From an uncultured Lactobacillus sp. (GTDB lineage: Bacteria > Bacillota > Bacilli > Lactobacillales > Lactobacillaceae), in contig NZ_CARBVX010000001.1 of the NCBI RefSeq assembly GCF_948948975.1, positions 163,514 to 187,784 of the forward strand: a stretch of DNA of 24,271 nucleotides, given 5' to 3'. Shown here piece after piece: positions 1 through 8,429 of this stretch (position 1 is its first letter; every line of letters begins with the position of its first letter). A program made the translations under genes and the position numbers. Under the pieces are notes generated by a model that was not told the origin of the DNA, ran no database searches, and saw only the letters and a list, made by a program, of their open reading frames with translations.

Positions 1-145
1 CGGTTCCATCGCCTACTACTTCACTCTTCTTAAGTGAGTCTAAGTCGTAAGATGGCAAGTCTAACTTGGTTCCGTCACCTACTGCTTTACCTTTTTTAAG
101 TGAGTCTAAATCATAGGTAGGCAATTCATAGTTTGTACCGTCACC
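1..145 (-). repeat. 66-bp in-frame tandem repeats in the metalloprotease
   Basis: A 66-bp unit recurs with starts near positions 2, 68 and 134. Each encodes 22 residues of the form GDGT(K/N)(L/Y)(D/E)LP(S/T)YDLDSLKK followed by four variable residues ending in Val. At least two units are complete in the window and the array continues past the left edge. It probably forms a spacer between the catalytic domain and the cell-wall anchor, and copy number may vary between strains. Confidence 0.85.
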
Positions 146-2698
146 CAAGATGTCACCGCGCTTATTTTGTTCAGGATTAGCAAAAATTGAACTTCTGAAA
201 TCATCAGTCTGCTTCAATTCAGCTGCTAATATAGCGGCTTTTAAGTCATTAATCAAGCTTGCACCTTTTCCTTGAGATCTAAGTGCTAATTCTTGATCAA
301 CAGTAGACTGCATTAGATTTTGTAAATCATCCCAATTATTTAATTGGACATTCTTTTTATTGAGAGTAATGGTAATTGGCTTAAAATCTTGTCGTTTATC
401 AATCCGTTCCTTAAACATTGCTTTTTTAAAGGTCGCGTAATCGTTATTATATTCGCCCCTAAAAATCTTTTCTAAAGCATACGTATCACTCAATGATTTC
501 TTATCATTTTTTGCATCTTTAGCATATTTATTAGTGACATAGGAAATAAAGCCATCATTCCAACCTTTGGCAGCAAGCAATTCAAAAGCAGTTTTCCGGA
601 AAGTAATCCCACCTGAAGCAGATGTAGAGCTCTGTACTCCAGCATAATCGGGTGCATACATAGAAATCTGTTGATAAACATTATTTCCATAAGTGCCAGC
701 TTTATATCCACGACTAGCGATGATATTGTTATCAATAAAATCATCAATTGAGGTTAATTTTTCAGCAACCTCACTACTAATTGGTCCTGTGATAACATCA
801 GATTTTTTAGCAGAGTCGTAACTAATTTGAGAATACATTAATTGCTTCTCTTTTGCAGATTTATCTACCATAGCTTGAGCTTCAGCATAATCAAGTAGAT
901 AAGTTACGTCAAATAATCCGTGCATGTATTCATGTAGATCTTCTCTTGATTGAAAACGTTGCGGACTTTTATTTGTAGTTCGATTTGCTGCATCAAAAGT
1001 TAATACAGTATTCAATCCATACGAAGCAGGGGTTGAATTCCAAGGTGACTGCAGTAGACCTTCAGCATATAATTCTACTCCTGTGCCAGGGCGGTGCTGG
1101 AATCCATCTAAATAAATACTATTATCAAAAATATGAGTCATTTCATGTGAAAAAATAGCGGCACCGCCATAATCTGAAATTACTTTTGCAACATAATAAC
1201 GAACTTCATTGCCTCCAGCATCTGCTGTAATACCAGGAGGCGGATAAGTTTTACCTAACGGACCAAAGAATTTTGCCATTGCCGGTATATCAGTATCCTT
1301 CTTAGTTAACCATCTACGGCCACCCTTTTTACTGGAATCAATTGCATCATAACTATCCCAAACTAGAGTATTAGCATTGGCTAAACGTGTCTTTCCTTTA
1401 TTATTAGCTATACGATACCAGAAATCAAAATACTCTCTCCAGCCAGTTGAAAGGCGCGTAATTTCCTTATGTACCGCTTGAACTTTTTCTTGATAAACTT
1501 CTGGATCCTTATGATATTTAACATCAATATATGGATCATAAGAGCCAAAAATTACTGTTCCAAGTGCTGAAACGACATACATATCATCACTTTTAATATT
1601 TAAAAGTGGCAAGATATATTCTTGAAGACTCTTATTAGTTGATAAACGATGATAGATATGAAGATTTAAATCTGGTAATTCTTTTGAGAAAATTTCATCA
1701 ATATAAACACCCGTATTCGATCTAAACCAATCTTCATCAGAAAGCTCTGGAGTCCATTTTTTACGCAAATCTCCTAAGAAAGTAACTAGATCTGACTTAG
1801 TATTTAACATTGGTGCTAGCTTTTCATTAAAAGTAGTTACCGTATTTCCCGGATTTAATTGATTAGGTGATAAATTTCCAATATTAGATAACCAATCAAT
1901 TGAATCTAAATTTGATCCGAATGATTTTGGATTGAACATCATTGCAGGTAAAATAGTCTTATCTCCGTATGAAACATTATACCAACGATTAAGATAAGAC
2001 ATCCCTATCATAATTTCGCCTGCATTACTGCTTACTCGTTGCCTTGCAGTATCTATATTATCTGCATGTTCAAGAAGCTGCGGTACCAAAGTTGGCAATT
2101 GATTATATATATCATAAAAGCTATCAATCAAGCTGCTACTTGATAAAACAATATTATTCCAATTCCTAAGGTTTTGTTTTGGATCACCATCAAAGGCGTC
2201 ATGCTTAACTTGTTTTAAGCTATCTGTAACTGATTTAATAAGATTAGGATCATACTTTTCCTCTGTTTGTTTGGATTGTTGATCACTAGTAGTATCATCA
2301 GAAATATTATTTTCTTGATTATTAGTATCTTCTTTTAAAATAGTATTTTGATTCTCTACAGTACTTTGATCATTTTTTAAATCTAGATTGTTGTTATCAG
2401 GAAGATCTACATCTGAGTTTGTTTTAGTCTCTACATTTGTCAGACTTGTTTTGTCATCCTGAGTATTATCTTGCGGAGTTACAGTTTCTATTTTTGCGGA
2501 GTTACTATTTGTATTTTCTGCAACAGTAATTTCATTTTTATTGTCTGAGGTCTGATTTTCAGTCTTTTGAACTTGTGGTTCACTATCAGCATGAACAGTC
2601 GTTGTTGTAGTAGCCAGAAACGCTAATCCTACAGCAACAGAAGTTAATCCAACACTAAGCTTACGCAAAGCATATCGATATTGAGAATTTTTTTGCAT
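1..2698 (-). CDS. Secreted M26/ZmpB-like zinc metalloprotease, C-terminus beyond the left edge
   Basis: An open frame of 899 codons starts at ATG 2698 behind a GGAGG ribosome site (2705-2709) and runs off the window. Residues 9-24 are a YSIRK-like signal (Y-A-L-R-K, then G17 and S20), and cleavage is likely after Val-His-Ala37. Residues 38-155 are a Ser/Thr/Asn/Asp-rich linker typical of wall-exposed proteins. The rest resembles the streptococcal IgA1 protease/ZmpA/B/C family (peptidase M26). It has zinc motif HEMTH at residues 518-522 (1133-1147) and a glutamate 20 residues later (E542, 1073-1075), the M26 spacing, followed by LYAEGLLQSP. The visible C-terminal end enters 22-residue repeats (GDGT...YDLDSLKK), probably a wall-spanning stalk; an LPxTG anchor would lie outside the window. 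It probably cleaves a host glycoprotein or immunoglobulin, but the substrate is unknown. Family call is firm; function is inferred. Confidence 0.88.
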   Translation of the reverse strand, partial: MQKNSQYRYALRKLSVGLTSVAVGLAFLATTTTTVHADSEPQVQKTENQTSDNKNEITVAENTNSNSAKIETVTPQDNTQDDKTSLTNVETKTNSDVDLPDNNNLDLKNDQSTVENQNTILKEDTNNQENNISDDTTSDQQSKQTEEKYDPNLIKSVTDSLKQVKHDAFDGDPKQNLRNWNNIVLSSSSLIDSFYDIYNQLPTLVPQLLEHADNIDTARQRVSSNAGEIMIGMSYLNRWYNVSYGDKTILPAMMFNPKSFGSNLDSIDWLSNIGNLSPNQLNPGNTVTTFNEKLAPMLNTKSDLVTFLGDLRKKWTPELSDEDWFRSNTGVYIDEIFSKELPDLNLHIYHRLSTNKSLQEYILPLLNIKSDDMYVVSALGTVIFGSYDPYIDVKYHKDPEVYQEKVQAVHKEITRLSTGWREYFDFWYRIANNKGKTRLANANTLVWDSYDAIDSSKKGGRRWLTKKDTDIPAMAKFFGPLGKTYPPPGITADAGGNEVRYYVAKVISDYGGAAIFSHEMTHIFDNSIYLDGFQHRPGTGVELYAEGLLQSPWNSTPASYGLNTVLTFDAANRTTNKSPQRFQSREDLHEYMHGLFDVTYLLDYAEAQAMVDKSAKEKQLMYSQISYDSAKKSDVITGPISSEVAEKLTSIDDFIDNNIIASRGYKAGTYGNNVYQQISMYAPDYAGVQSSTSASGGITFRKTAFELLAAKGWNDGFISYVTNKYAKDAKNDKKSLSDTYALEKIFRGEYNNDYATFKKAMFKERIDKRQDFKPITITLNKKNVQLNNWDDLQNLMQSTVDQELALRSQGKGASLINDLKAAILAAELKQTDDFRSSIFANPEQNKRGDILGDGTNYELPTYDLDSLKKGKAVGDGTKLDLPSYDLDSLKKSEVVGDGT

Positions 2699-2736
2699 AT
2701 TAGGCCTCCAATTTCTTTAATTTAAGTTATTTCTCA

Positions 2737-2776
2737 ATTATAACTTAAGTTATACTGATTTTAAATAAGTTAACTT
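2737..2776 (-). promoter_or_regulatory. Putative metalloprotease promoter with palindromic operators
   Basis: Read on the minus strand, a TATAAT -10 box lies at 2742-2737, about 40 bases before the metalloprotease start. No good -35 was found. A perfect 14-bp palindrome, ATAACTTAAGTTAT (2740-2753), overlaps this -10. A second palindrome, AAGTTAACTT, lies at 2767-2776. Repeated TAAGTTA half-sites nearby (2723-2729, 2746-2752, 2766-2772) look like binding sites for a dimeric regulator. This is inference from symmetry; AT-rich spacers can produce such patterns by chance. Confidence 0.4.
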
Positions 2777-2815
2777 CACTTAACTGAAAAGTAATAATGC
2801 CATAGAAAAATTTTT

Positions 2816-2859
2816 AAAAAATGAGGTATGAACTCGAATATCTTCATACCTCATTTTTT
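2816..2859 (-). terminator. Rho-independent terminator after the Nudix gene
   Basis: A perfect 17-bp inverted repeat (2816-2832 with 2843-2859, core ATGAGGTATGAA) encloses a 10-base loop and has A/T runs on both sides, so it could work in either direction. It overlaps the Nudix stop codon. It separates the Nudix transcript from the metalloprotease gene, which reads the same way and therefore needs its own promoter. Confidence 0.85.
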
Positions 2860-3382
2860 ATATACTATTGCTTATTAATTCTTTTGCATACCTAAGAACT
2901 GGTAATTCTCGATTAGCAATCAATTGTCCTAGTTTAGTGTCAGTTTGTTTTTCGTATGCAGCAACTGCTTCTTCATAGGTTAATTTTAAAGTCGATAAGT
3001 GAAAATCGTCAATTTCTGCTTGCGTTAAGTGTTTTTCACCAAAAGAATCTATTTTACACAAAAAGTAATTATTAATATTATGCCGATGAATTAAGTTATA
3101 GTAGTCGCTTACCGTACCGATTTTACAAAGAATATTAACGTTGGCACCTAATTCCTCTTTCAGCTCTCTTTTGAGTGCTGTTATTAGATCCTCACCAGGT
3201 TCAACCCCACCACCAGATGTTTCAATGAAAGTACCCGTACCAAAAATATCGTCTCTATGAACTTTTACAAAATAATAGTTCTGTTGCTCATCTACTACAA
3301 TAGCTCGAACAACTTGCCGATCATGATCAATATTAGTCTTAGTCCACTGCGTATCTTTCAGTTCAAGTTTTAACTCTTGCAT
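2858..3382 (-). CDS. Nudix hydrolase
   Basis: A 174-residue protein with a complete Nudix box, GGGVEPGEDLITALKRELKEE (first G about residue 57), matching Gx5Ex7REUxEExGU. It therefore probably hydrolyses a nucleoside diphosphate linked to another group; the substrate cannot be read from the box. An in-frame TTG lies eight codons upstream (3406), but the ATG at 3382 is preferred: GGAGG (3390-3394) sits at ideal distance from it, and the longer form would translate through that ribosome site. The stop codon falls inside the terminator stem. The gene follows the phosphotransferase after 158 bases and may have its own weak promoter. Confidence 0.85.
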   Translation of the reverse strand: MQELKLELKDTQWTKTNIDHDRQVVRAIVVDEQQNYYFVKVHRDDIFGTGTFIETSGGGVEPGEDLITALKRELKEELGANVNILCKIGTVSDYYNLIHRHNINNYFLCKIDSFGEKHLTQAEIDDFHLSTLKLTYEEAVAAYEKQTDTKLGQLIANRELPVLRYAKELISNSI

Positions 3383-3439
3383 GTTTATTCCTCCTTTTTG
3401 ATTCAAGTCATTCAGCTAGTCATAATTTAAGCCATCTTG

Positions 3440-3466
3440 ATTATAAATAAGTATCATTTAGTACAA
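3440..3466 (-). promoter_or_regulatory. Possible promoter of the Nudix gene
   Basis: On the minus strand TTGTAC (3466-3461) and TATAAT (3445-3440) are separated by 15 bases, shorter than the usual 17. The -10 is perfect and about 58 bases upstream of the chosen start. The 133-base spacer from the upstream gene contains no terminator, so readthrough transcription is equally possible. Confidence 0.3.
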
Positions 3467-3540
3467 ACACAGCATGACTCATCATTTTATATGCGCCTAA
3501 TATTCTTTATATTATAAAAAACATGGTCTTATCTGCACTC

Positions 3541-4326
3541 TTACCCAAACACTTCAGTTGCAGCAATCACCTTTAATAGCGACTCATCTGCCTTATCTCT
3601 TCCATATGCATCAAGAAAGCGATCACGATACTTATTAGTCTTCAAATTAAACCAGAGAGTCCAAACACCCCAAAATAAATCAATATGGCGATCACCAACT
3701 CCGCCGCAATCAACATCAATGAAGCCTGAAAACTTCCAGTTATCAAGAATAATATTTGGTAAACAATAGTCGCCATGAAGTAAAACTTTGTCCTGCAAAG
3801 CATCTTTACCTGCTTCCAAAACCTGATGAGCCTCTTCTGCTGAACGATAGCCAAAGCTATCAGGAAAAGCTGACGTATCATAATTTCCTGTTTGGTAGTT
3901 TTTCTCGGCGGTTGCTAAATATTCGATCGTTCTATCCATAATTGGGCAATCAGCATAATCTGTTTCGTGCAGCTTTCTTAATTCGTAAGCAATCGTATCA
4001 CATAAGCGTTCTGGATTCGAAAGATATTCTGAATCGACGCAATCTTTTCCCTTGAGCGCCTTTGTCAAAAGCCAATCATAATCATTTGCAGTATAATCTA
4101 ATACTTCTGCGCTAAGCCCCTTTGAGTAAAAGTACTGCGTCATCTTGGCTTCTTTTTCTAATTTTCCCAGGCTAGCTCTTTTTAAATAATAGCCTTCGTC
4201 TTTATCTACAAAATATACTCTTGCTTCAGGCGAAGAGGAACTATCATAAATTGGTGATCCAGAGATAAAATTTTTAATCTCTTTTGGTAATTCTTCTGGA
4301 ATCTTAGTAATTAAAGTCTTTTTCAC
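3541..4326 (-). CDS. APH(3')-like aminoglycoside/small-molecule phosphotransferase
   Basis: This 261-residue protein has the length and motif order of APH(3') kinases. The ATP-site lysine is probably K49 in YYLKRAS, followed by a KLEKEA helix and a DWLLTKALKG segment like the APH(3') hinge. The catalytic loop is HGDYCLPN (184-191; D186 as base, N191 as metal ligand), and GFIDVD at 201-206 supplies the second metal aspartate (D204). The match to HGDACLPN/GFID of APH(3')-I/II is close, but the native substrate may be another hydroxylated compound. Translation starts at GTG 4326 with an AGGA site about seven bases upstream; no nearby ATG replaces it. It lies 26 bases after the serine hydrolase and is probably co-transcribed with it. 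Confidence 0.82.
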   Translation of the reverse strand: MKKTLITKIPEELPKEIKNFISGSPIYDSSSSPEARVYFVDKDEGYYLKRASLGKLEKEAKMTQYFYSKGLSAEVLDYTANDYDWLLTKALKGKDCVDSEYLSNPERLCDTIAYELRKLHETDYADCPIMDRTIEYLATAEKNYQTGNYDTSAFPDSFGYRSAEEAHQVLEAGKDALQDKVLLHGDYCLPNIILDNWKFSGFIDVDCGGVGDRHIDLFWGVWTLWFNLKTNKYRDRFLDAYGRDKADESLLKVIAATEVFG

Positions 4327-4352
4327 TGATTGATCCTATTAATAAATACTAA

Positions 4353-5381
4353 TTACAGCTCTCCATAATAATGATGCAAAATATAATCAGAAGTTCTCTT
4401 TAAAGTTAGATAGTCAATATTATTAGAGAAAAGCATTATCATTTGCTTAGTTTTATAGTCAGCCACAAAGCATGAATTATATCCTGGGATACTACCTTCG
4501 GCACGAATTATATTCCCCTTAAAATATACTCCGCCGAAGTAGGCTACTTCTTGACCTTTAGTTTGCTGATAAAATTGATTAATCATCTTAGGATCTTTTA
4601 AAACTTCGTTATAAACGAATTTCCAATAATCATTTGGAGATATAAATAAATTTCCTGCTCCAAAGTCAGAAGATGTGGTTACTGTTACCGTGTGCCAACT
4701 AACATTTTCATTTAACGGCTGTGGAATTTCTTTTTTATTAACTTCGGAAAAATCTTTTATCTGGTTAAGATGAAGAGGTTTTGCAAATTGATTTTGAATG
4801 TAATTATTATAAGTCAAATTACTTTCTCGACTAATAATTGCTGCCAATAATTCATAGTCTACATCCTGATAATCCCAAGTATGAAGATGGTCATATTGCA
4901 TATGGTCAAGCATATATGCAATTTGTTCTTGTTGGTTTTTTAGAGGTGCAGAGGGGCGAGCATTATTGATCAATCCACTTGTATGATTCATTAATTCCCG
5001 AATCGTTATGTCACTGCTACCTGGAACTTGAGGGAAATACTTAGATAAAGGTGTATTCCAATTGAGCTTCTTTTTTTGTTGAAGTTGATAAATTCCAGTT
5101 CCTGTCATAATTTTTTGCAAAGAAGCTGTAGGAAACAATTGATTAGCCTTCACTATCTTTTCTTTATTAGTAGTTTCATTATTTTCAATTACAACTGGTT
5201 TTCCATCTTTGCCAGTGACTAACATTACTCCATTAATATGATGAGATTTCATGTAGCTTTTAAGATCTTTTGCCGTATTTCTATTCCCAGGACTCATCTT
5301 ACCGCCCGGTATTACAAATAAAAGCAATGAAAAAGCACAAAGCGCCATGAAAATATATAAAATGAACTTTTTTAGATGCAT
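4353..5381 (-). CDS. Membrane-anchored serine hydrolase (beta-lactamase/class C PBP family)
   Basis: A 342-residue protein whose residues 5-24 form an uncleaved signal anchor, placing the enzyme outside the membrane. The nucleophile motif is S87-L-Q-K90 in PTASLQK. The second motif is Y171-Q-D in YQDVDYELLA, where class C enzymes have Y-S-N. The third box (KTG/HxG) is replaced by E295-G-S in AEGSIPGY. NHTSGL (132-137) is also typical of this family. Such proteins usually act as peptidoglycan carboxypeptidases, esterases or D-amino-acid hydrolases rather than true beta-lactamases; which one cannot be told. The start has an AAGGAA site at good distance. It probably heads a two-gene transcript with the phosphotransferase. 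Confidence 0.82.
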   Translation of the reverse strand: MHLKKFILYIFMALCAFSLLLFVIPGGKMSPGNRNTAKDLKSYMKSHHINGVMLVTGKDGKPVVIENNETTNKEKIVKANQLFPTASLQKIMTGTGIYQLQQKKKLNWNTPLSKYFPQVPGSSDITIRELMNHTSGLINNARPSAPLKNQQEQIAYMLDHMQYDHLHTWDYQDVDYELLAAIISRESNLTYNNYIQNQFAKPLHLNQIKDFSEVNKKEIPQPLNENVSWHTVTVTTSSDFGAGNLFISPNDYWKFVYNEVLKDPKMINQFYQQTKGQEVAYFGGVYFKGNIIRAEGSIPGYNSCFVADYKTKQMIMLFSNNIDYLTLKRTSDYILHHYYGEL

Positions 5382-5492
5382 AACGAATTCCTTTTCTTGC
5401 TATACTAGGTTTTAAAACTTGTGTTTTTCCTTTTATTGTCTTTATTTAATTGTAATTCTTGAATATAAAGATCCTCAACCCCTTTTTAAGAC

Positions 5493-5538
5493 AAAAAAAT
5501 ATGCTGCATGCTTTTTACAAATCACACAGCATATTTTA
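5493..5538 (-). terminator. Rho-independent terminator after the rRNA methyltransferase gene
   Basis: AAAATATGCTG (5496-5506) and CAGCATATTTT (5527-5537) pair perfectly around a 20-base loop. On the minus strand the stem is followed by a run of T. It sits 15 bases beyond the methyltransferase stop codon and isolates the serine hydrolase gene downstream. Confidence 0.8.
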
Positions 5539-5552
5539 AATTTCAATAGTCG

Positions 5553-6899
5553 TTATTTCTTCTCCAGCACCGCTACAGCTTCAACATGCGGAGTTTGCGG
5601 GAACATATCCACTGGGTCAATCTCATTAAAGTCATAACCTTGTTCCTTGAACAGTTGTAAGTCACGCACCATAGTTGCTGGATTACATGAAATATAAACA
5701 ATCTTCTTGGGATTTGTTTCCACAGCAGCGTCAATAAATTCAGGAGTTAAACCTTTTCTAGGTGGGTCAACAAAGATGACGTCAGTCTTTAAGCCTTCTT
5801 TAGCCCAGCGTGGCATTACTTCTTCTGCTTTACCTACAACATATTCTGCATTATTAATACCATTTAATTTAGCATTGGCATTAGCATCTTCAACAGCGGG
5901 CTCAATGACTTCCATCCCCCGCACCGCCTTAACATGCTTAGCCACACTAAGCCCAATGGTACCAATACCAGAATAAGCATCGATTACGACATCATCTGGC
6001 TTAAGATCAGCCTTTTGAATAGCTAAATCATACAAACGAGGAGTTTGCAGAGAATTAATTTGGAAGAAACTTTGTGGAGAAATTTTAAAACTAACATCCC
6101 CAATTTTATCGGTAATTTGTGGTTCTCCCCAGAGCAAGTAATCCTTTTTACCTAAGATTACATTCGTCTTTTTAGGATTATGGTTCAAAACTACGCTAGT
6201 AACGCCCTTGATCTCACTAATTTCTTTAGTAACTTCTTTTAATTGTGGAAAATCTTTATGTAAGCATACTAAAATCACCATAATTTCGCCCGTTGCTTTA
6301 GAACGGCGAACTTCAAGATAGCGCACTTCTCCCTTATTATGAATCTCATCATAAGCAGGAACATGATTCTTTCTCAAAATGTCGCGTACCTTAATTAAAA
6401 CTCGATCAATTTCTGGATCTGTAGTAAAGAAGTTAGTCAACGGCACCAAGTCATGGGAATGTTTTCTAAAAAAGCCAATATCAAGCTTGCCATTAACTTC
6501 ACGTACTGGCACTTGCGCCTTATTCCGATAACCAGTTTCTTCTGGACTAGGCATCGTTTGACCTACTTTAACATTATCTAAGTCTGCTTTATGCAGTAAA
6601 TTAACAACTTGATTACGTTTAAATTCGAGCTGTTTATCATACTTAATATGAGCAAGAGATGCTAGCCCCGTTTGAACCCATTGACGAAGTTTTACATTAA
6701 TCCGATCTGGACTCTCTTTTTTAATTTTTTCAATTTTAGCAAAAGCAAAATTTTTCTTTACTTTTAAAAGTTTGGCAGAAACAATTTCACCTGGAAGAGC
6801 GTTATTTACAAAAACAGTCATTCCATCTAAATGAGCAACACCCATTGCTTCATAAGACAAGTCTGTAATTTCTAAGTCAACTATTTGATTTTTTTGCAT
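5553..6899 (-). CDS. rlmD: 23S rRNA (uracil-C5)-methyltransferase, RlmD/RlmCD type, without Fe-S cysteines
   Basis: A 448-residue RumA/TrmA-family enzyme that methylates uracil C5 in 23S rRNA using SAM. Residues 1-60 form an N-terminal TRAM RNA-binding domain. FFQIN (278-282), the SAM loop DAYSGIG (307-313), DPPRKG (378-383), the catalytic SCNP with C405, and HVE with E440 complete the catalytic set. In Gram-positives one such enzyme often modifies both U747 and U1939. Oddly, the region around residues 63-90, where relatives carry Fe-S cluster cysteines, has none, and the whole protein has only C212 and C405. The start ATG has a GAGGA site. No terminator separates it from the upstream ABC genes, only 49 bases away, so co-transcription is likely. 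Confidence 0.92.
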   Translation of the reverse strand: MQKNQIVDLEITDLSYEAMGVAHLDGMTVFVNNALPGEIVSAKLLKVKKNFAFAKIEKIKKESPDRINVKLRQWVQTGLASLAHIKYDKQLEFKRNQVVNLLHKADLDNVKVGQTMPSPEETGYRNKAQVPVREVNGKLDIGFFRKHSHDLVPLTNFFTTDPEIDRVLIKVRDILRKNHVPAYDEIHNKGEVRYLEVRRSKATGEIMVILVCLHKDFPQLKEVTKEISEIKGVTSVVLNHNPKKTNVILGKKDYLLWGEPQITDKIGDVSFKISPQSFFQINSLQTPRLYDLAIQKADLKPDDVVIDAYSGIGTIGLSVAKHVKAVRGMEVIEPAVEDANANAKLNGINNAEYVVGKAEEVMPRWAKEGLKTDVIFVDPPRKGLTPEFIDAAVETNPKKIVYISCNPATMVRDLQLFKEQGYDFNEIDPVDMFPQTPHVEAVAVLEKK

Positions 6900-6948
6900 A
6901 ATTCAATCCTCAATATTTAGATCATTGTTACTATTTTACTAAAAAATA

Positions 6949-7632
6949 TTATTGCTTTTTAAAAGAGTACGCACTAAAAATACTTAAGATAATTCCTAAA
7001 ATTAAGCCACAAATTAATAAACTCCATGATCCCAAAACAAAGTCGCCTTTTATCCATAGATTATTTAAGAGCATCCCCCAGTCAAATGGCCACCACATGC
7101 TCCAAGTCGTACGACTTAAAAACATTGCTAAGATGGATCCTAAAAAACCAATTCCTAGTGCAAAATATAAGTTAGTAATTCGTACGAGCCAAGAATAAAA
7201 TGGCACCAGCCATGACGATGTTAATAAAACTCCAATTACTGAACAAATCATTAAGCCTATTTCTTCGGTACTCGAAAAAATAAAACGAATGCAGATCATC
7301 AAAACTATAAAAATCCCGCTCATGATACATGCTTGAATAACTCCATGGAGAATTCTACCAATTTCATAGCTCAATAAGTCTTGTGGGGATGTCAAGATTT
7401 CTCTAAATTTCGTTGCTTGCTTTTGATAATAAGTACTGAGTCCTACAAGTAAACCAATTGACATATTCAACCAAAAGTAACTCCATTGTCCCATCATTAA
7501 TTGAACTAGATATTGGTTATCCCAGAAAACAGCGGTCATCATCAAAACAGCAATTACTGGTAGTAGCCATACTAGTAAGCGAACTACACTATGTTTCGTT
7601 TTTAAAAATTCAACTTTTAAAATATTAGTCAT
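6949..7632 (-). CDS. ABC-2 type transporter permease
   Basis: A 227-residue integral membrane protein with about six hydrophobic segments (for example residues 17-36, 48-65, 95-120, 128-150, 155-173 and 198-222) and a charged SFKKQ tail. It resembles permeases of lantibiotic/bacitracin-type ABC exporters. Its ATG overlaps the end of the ATPase gene by eight bases, so the two are translationally coupled and should form one exporter, probably a homodimeric permease with two ATPase copies. The substrate is unknown; peptide antibiotic protection is a reasonable guess by family but nothing local proves it. Confidence 0.8.
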   Translation of the reverse strand: MTNILKVEFLKTKHSVVRLLVWLLPVIAVLMMTAVFWDNQYLVQLMMGQWSYFWLNMSIGLLVGLSTYYQKQATKFREILTSPQDLLSYEIGRILHGVIQACIMSGIFIVLMICIRFIFSSTEEIGLMICSVIGVLLTSSWLVPFYSWLVRITNLYFALGIGFLGSILAMFLSRTTWSMWWPFDWGMLLNNLWIKGDFVLGSWSLLICGLILGIILSIFSAYSFKKQ

Positions 7633-8329
7633 GCTTTATGCCTGCCTTTTCTAAAGTTGAGATGAATAATTCTTCTAAATCTGTTTCTGGTTCATAATCT
7701 TCTTCTAGAAGTAATTTTCCATCACCTAAAATAGCAATTCGATCTGCAACCTTTTGAATCTCAGAAAGCATGTGACTAGCTATAATTATTGTTTTTCCTT
7801 GCCTTTTCTCTAGCATCAAAAGCTCACGCAACTCATGAATACCAAAAGTATCAAGACCATTTGTTGGCTCATCCAAAATAACTAAATCAGGATCTCCCAT
7901 AAAAGCTAAAGCAATTCCTAAACGTTGTCTCATCCCTGTAGAAAATTCCTTAACTTTTTCTTGATTATGATCACCAAACCCTAATGTATTTAAGATTTGT
8001 TCCTGATTTTTATTTTCAACACGGTGAAGTTTTAGTTTTAATTTGATATTTTCTTCAACAGTTAAATTATCAAATAATCCTGGTTCTTCAATTAAGGAAC
8101 CAATTACTTTTAAATCTTCTCTTTTCCAATCTTTACCTTTGAAAGTAACCACACCTTCAGTTTGCTTTTCAACTCCACTAATTATTTTTAGTAGTGTCGA
8201 CTTTCCAGCTCCATTTGGTCCCATAATACAGTAGATTTTACCAGTAGGAACATGAAGATTGATTTGATCTAAAACATGCTTATGTTTAAAATGTTTTCCT
8301 AATTCTTTGGTGGTTAAAATATCATTCAT
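7625..8329 (-). CDS. ABC transporter ATP-binding protein, bacitracin/lantibiotic-export type
   Basis: A 234-residue single ABC domain. Walker A is GPNGAGKS (37-44), the signature is the variant FSTGMRQRLGIA (129-140) in place of LSGGQ, Walker B is LVILDEP (149-155), and the switch histidine is in IASHM. The STGM signature and the EEPGLFDNLTVEEN Q-loop region are typical of BcrA/LanF-like subfamilies. The ATG follows GAGGG at good distance. It heads the transcript that continues into the permease and probably the methyltransferase, and is divergent from the T-box leader (361 bases between the two coding regions). Confidence 0.88.
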   Translation of the reverse strand: MNDILTTKELGKHFKHKHVLDQINLHVPTGKIYCIMGPNGAGKSTLLKIISGVEKQTEGVVTFKGKDWKREDLKVIGSLIEEPGLFDNLTVEENIKLKLKLHRVENKNQEQILNTLGFGDHNQEKVKEFSTGMRQRLGIALAFMGDPDLVILDEPTNGLDTFGIHELRELLMLEKRQGKTIIIASHMLSEIQKVADRIAILGDGKLLLEEDYEPETDLEELFISTLEKAGIKHD

Positions 8330-8429
8330 CTTAATCCCTCAATTTAAATTTTTAGTTTTTTCTATACCTATTTATTTTACCGCTCAGACTGCATAATTCG
8401 AAATCTTATTATTTTTATTAATAAATTCA

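Noticed and set aside
490..747. Open frame on the minus strand
   Set aside because: Lies in another frame inside the metalloprotease gene, which is open throughout and has the recognisable M26 motifs.
5419..5976. Plus-strand open frames (5419-5637 and 5707-5976)
   Set aside because: They overlap the methyltransferase gene or its terminator, lack ribosome sites and show no family resemblance.
6900..6948. Terminator between the ABC permease and the methyltransferase gene
   Set aside because: Only weak A/T pairing is present, with no GC-containing stem; co-transcription is more likely.
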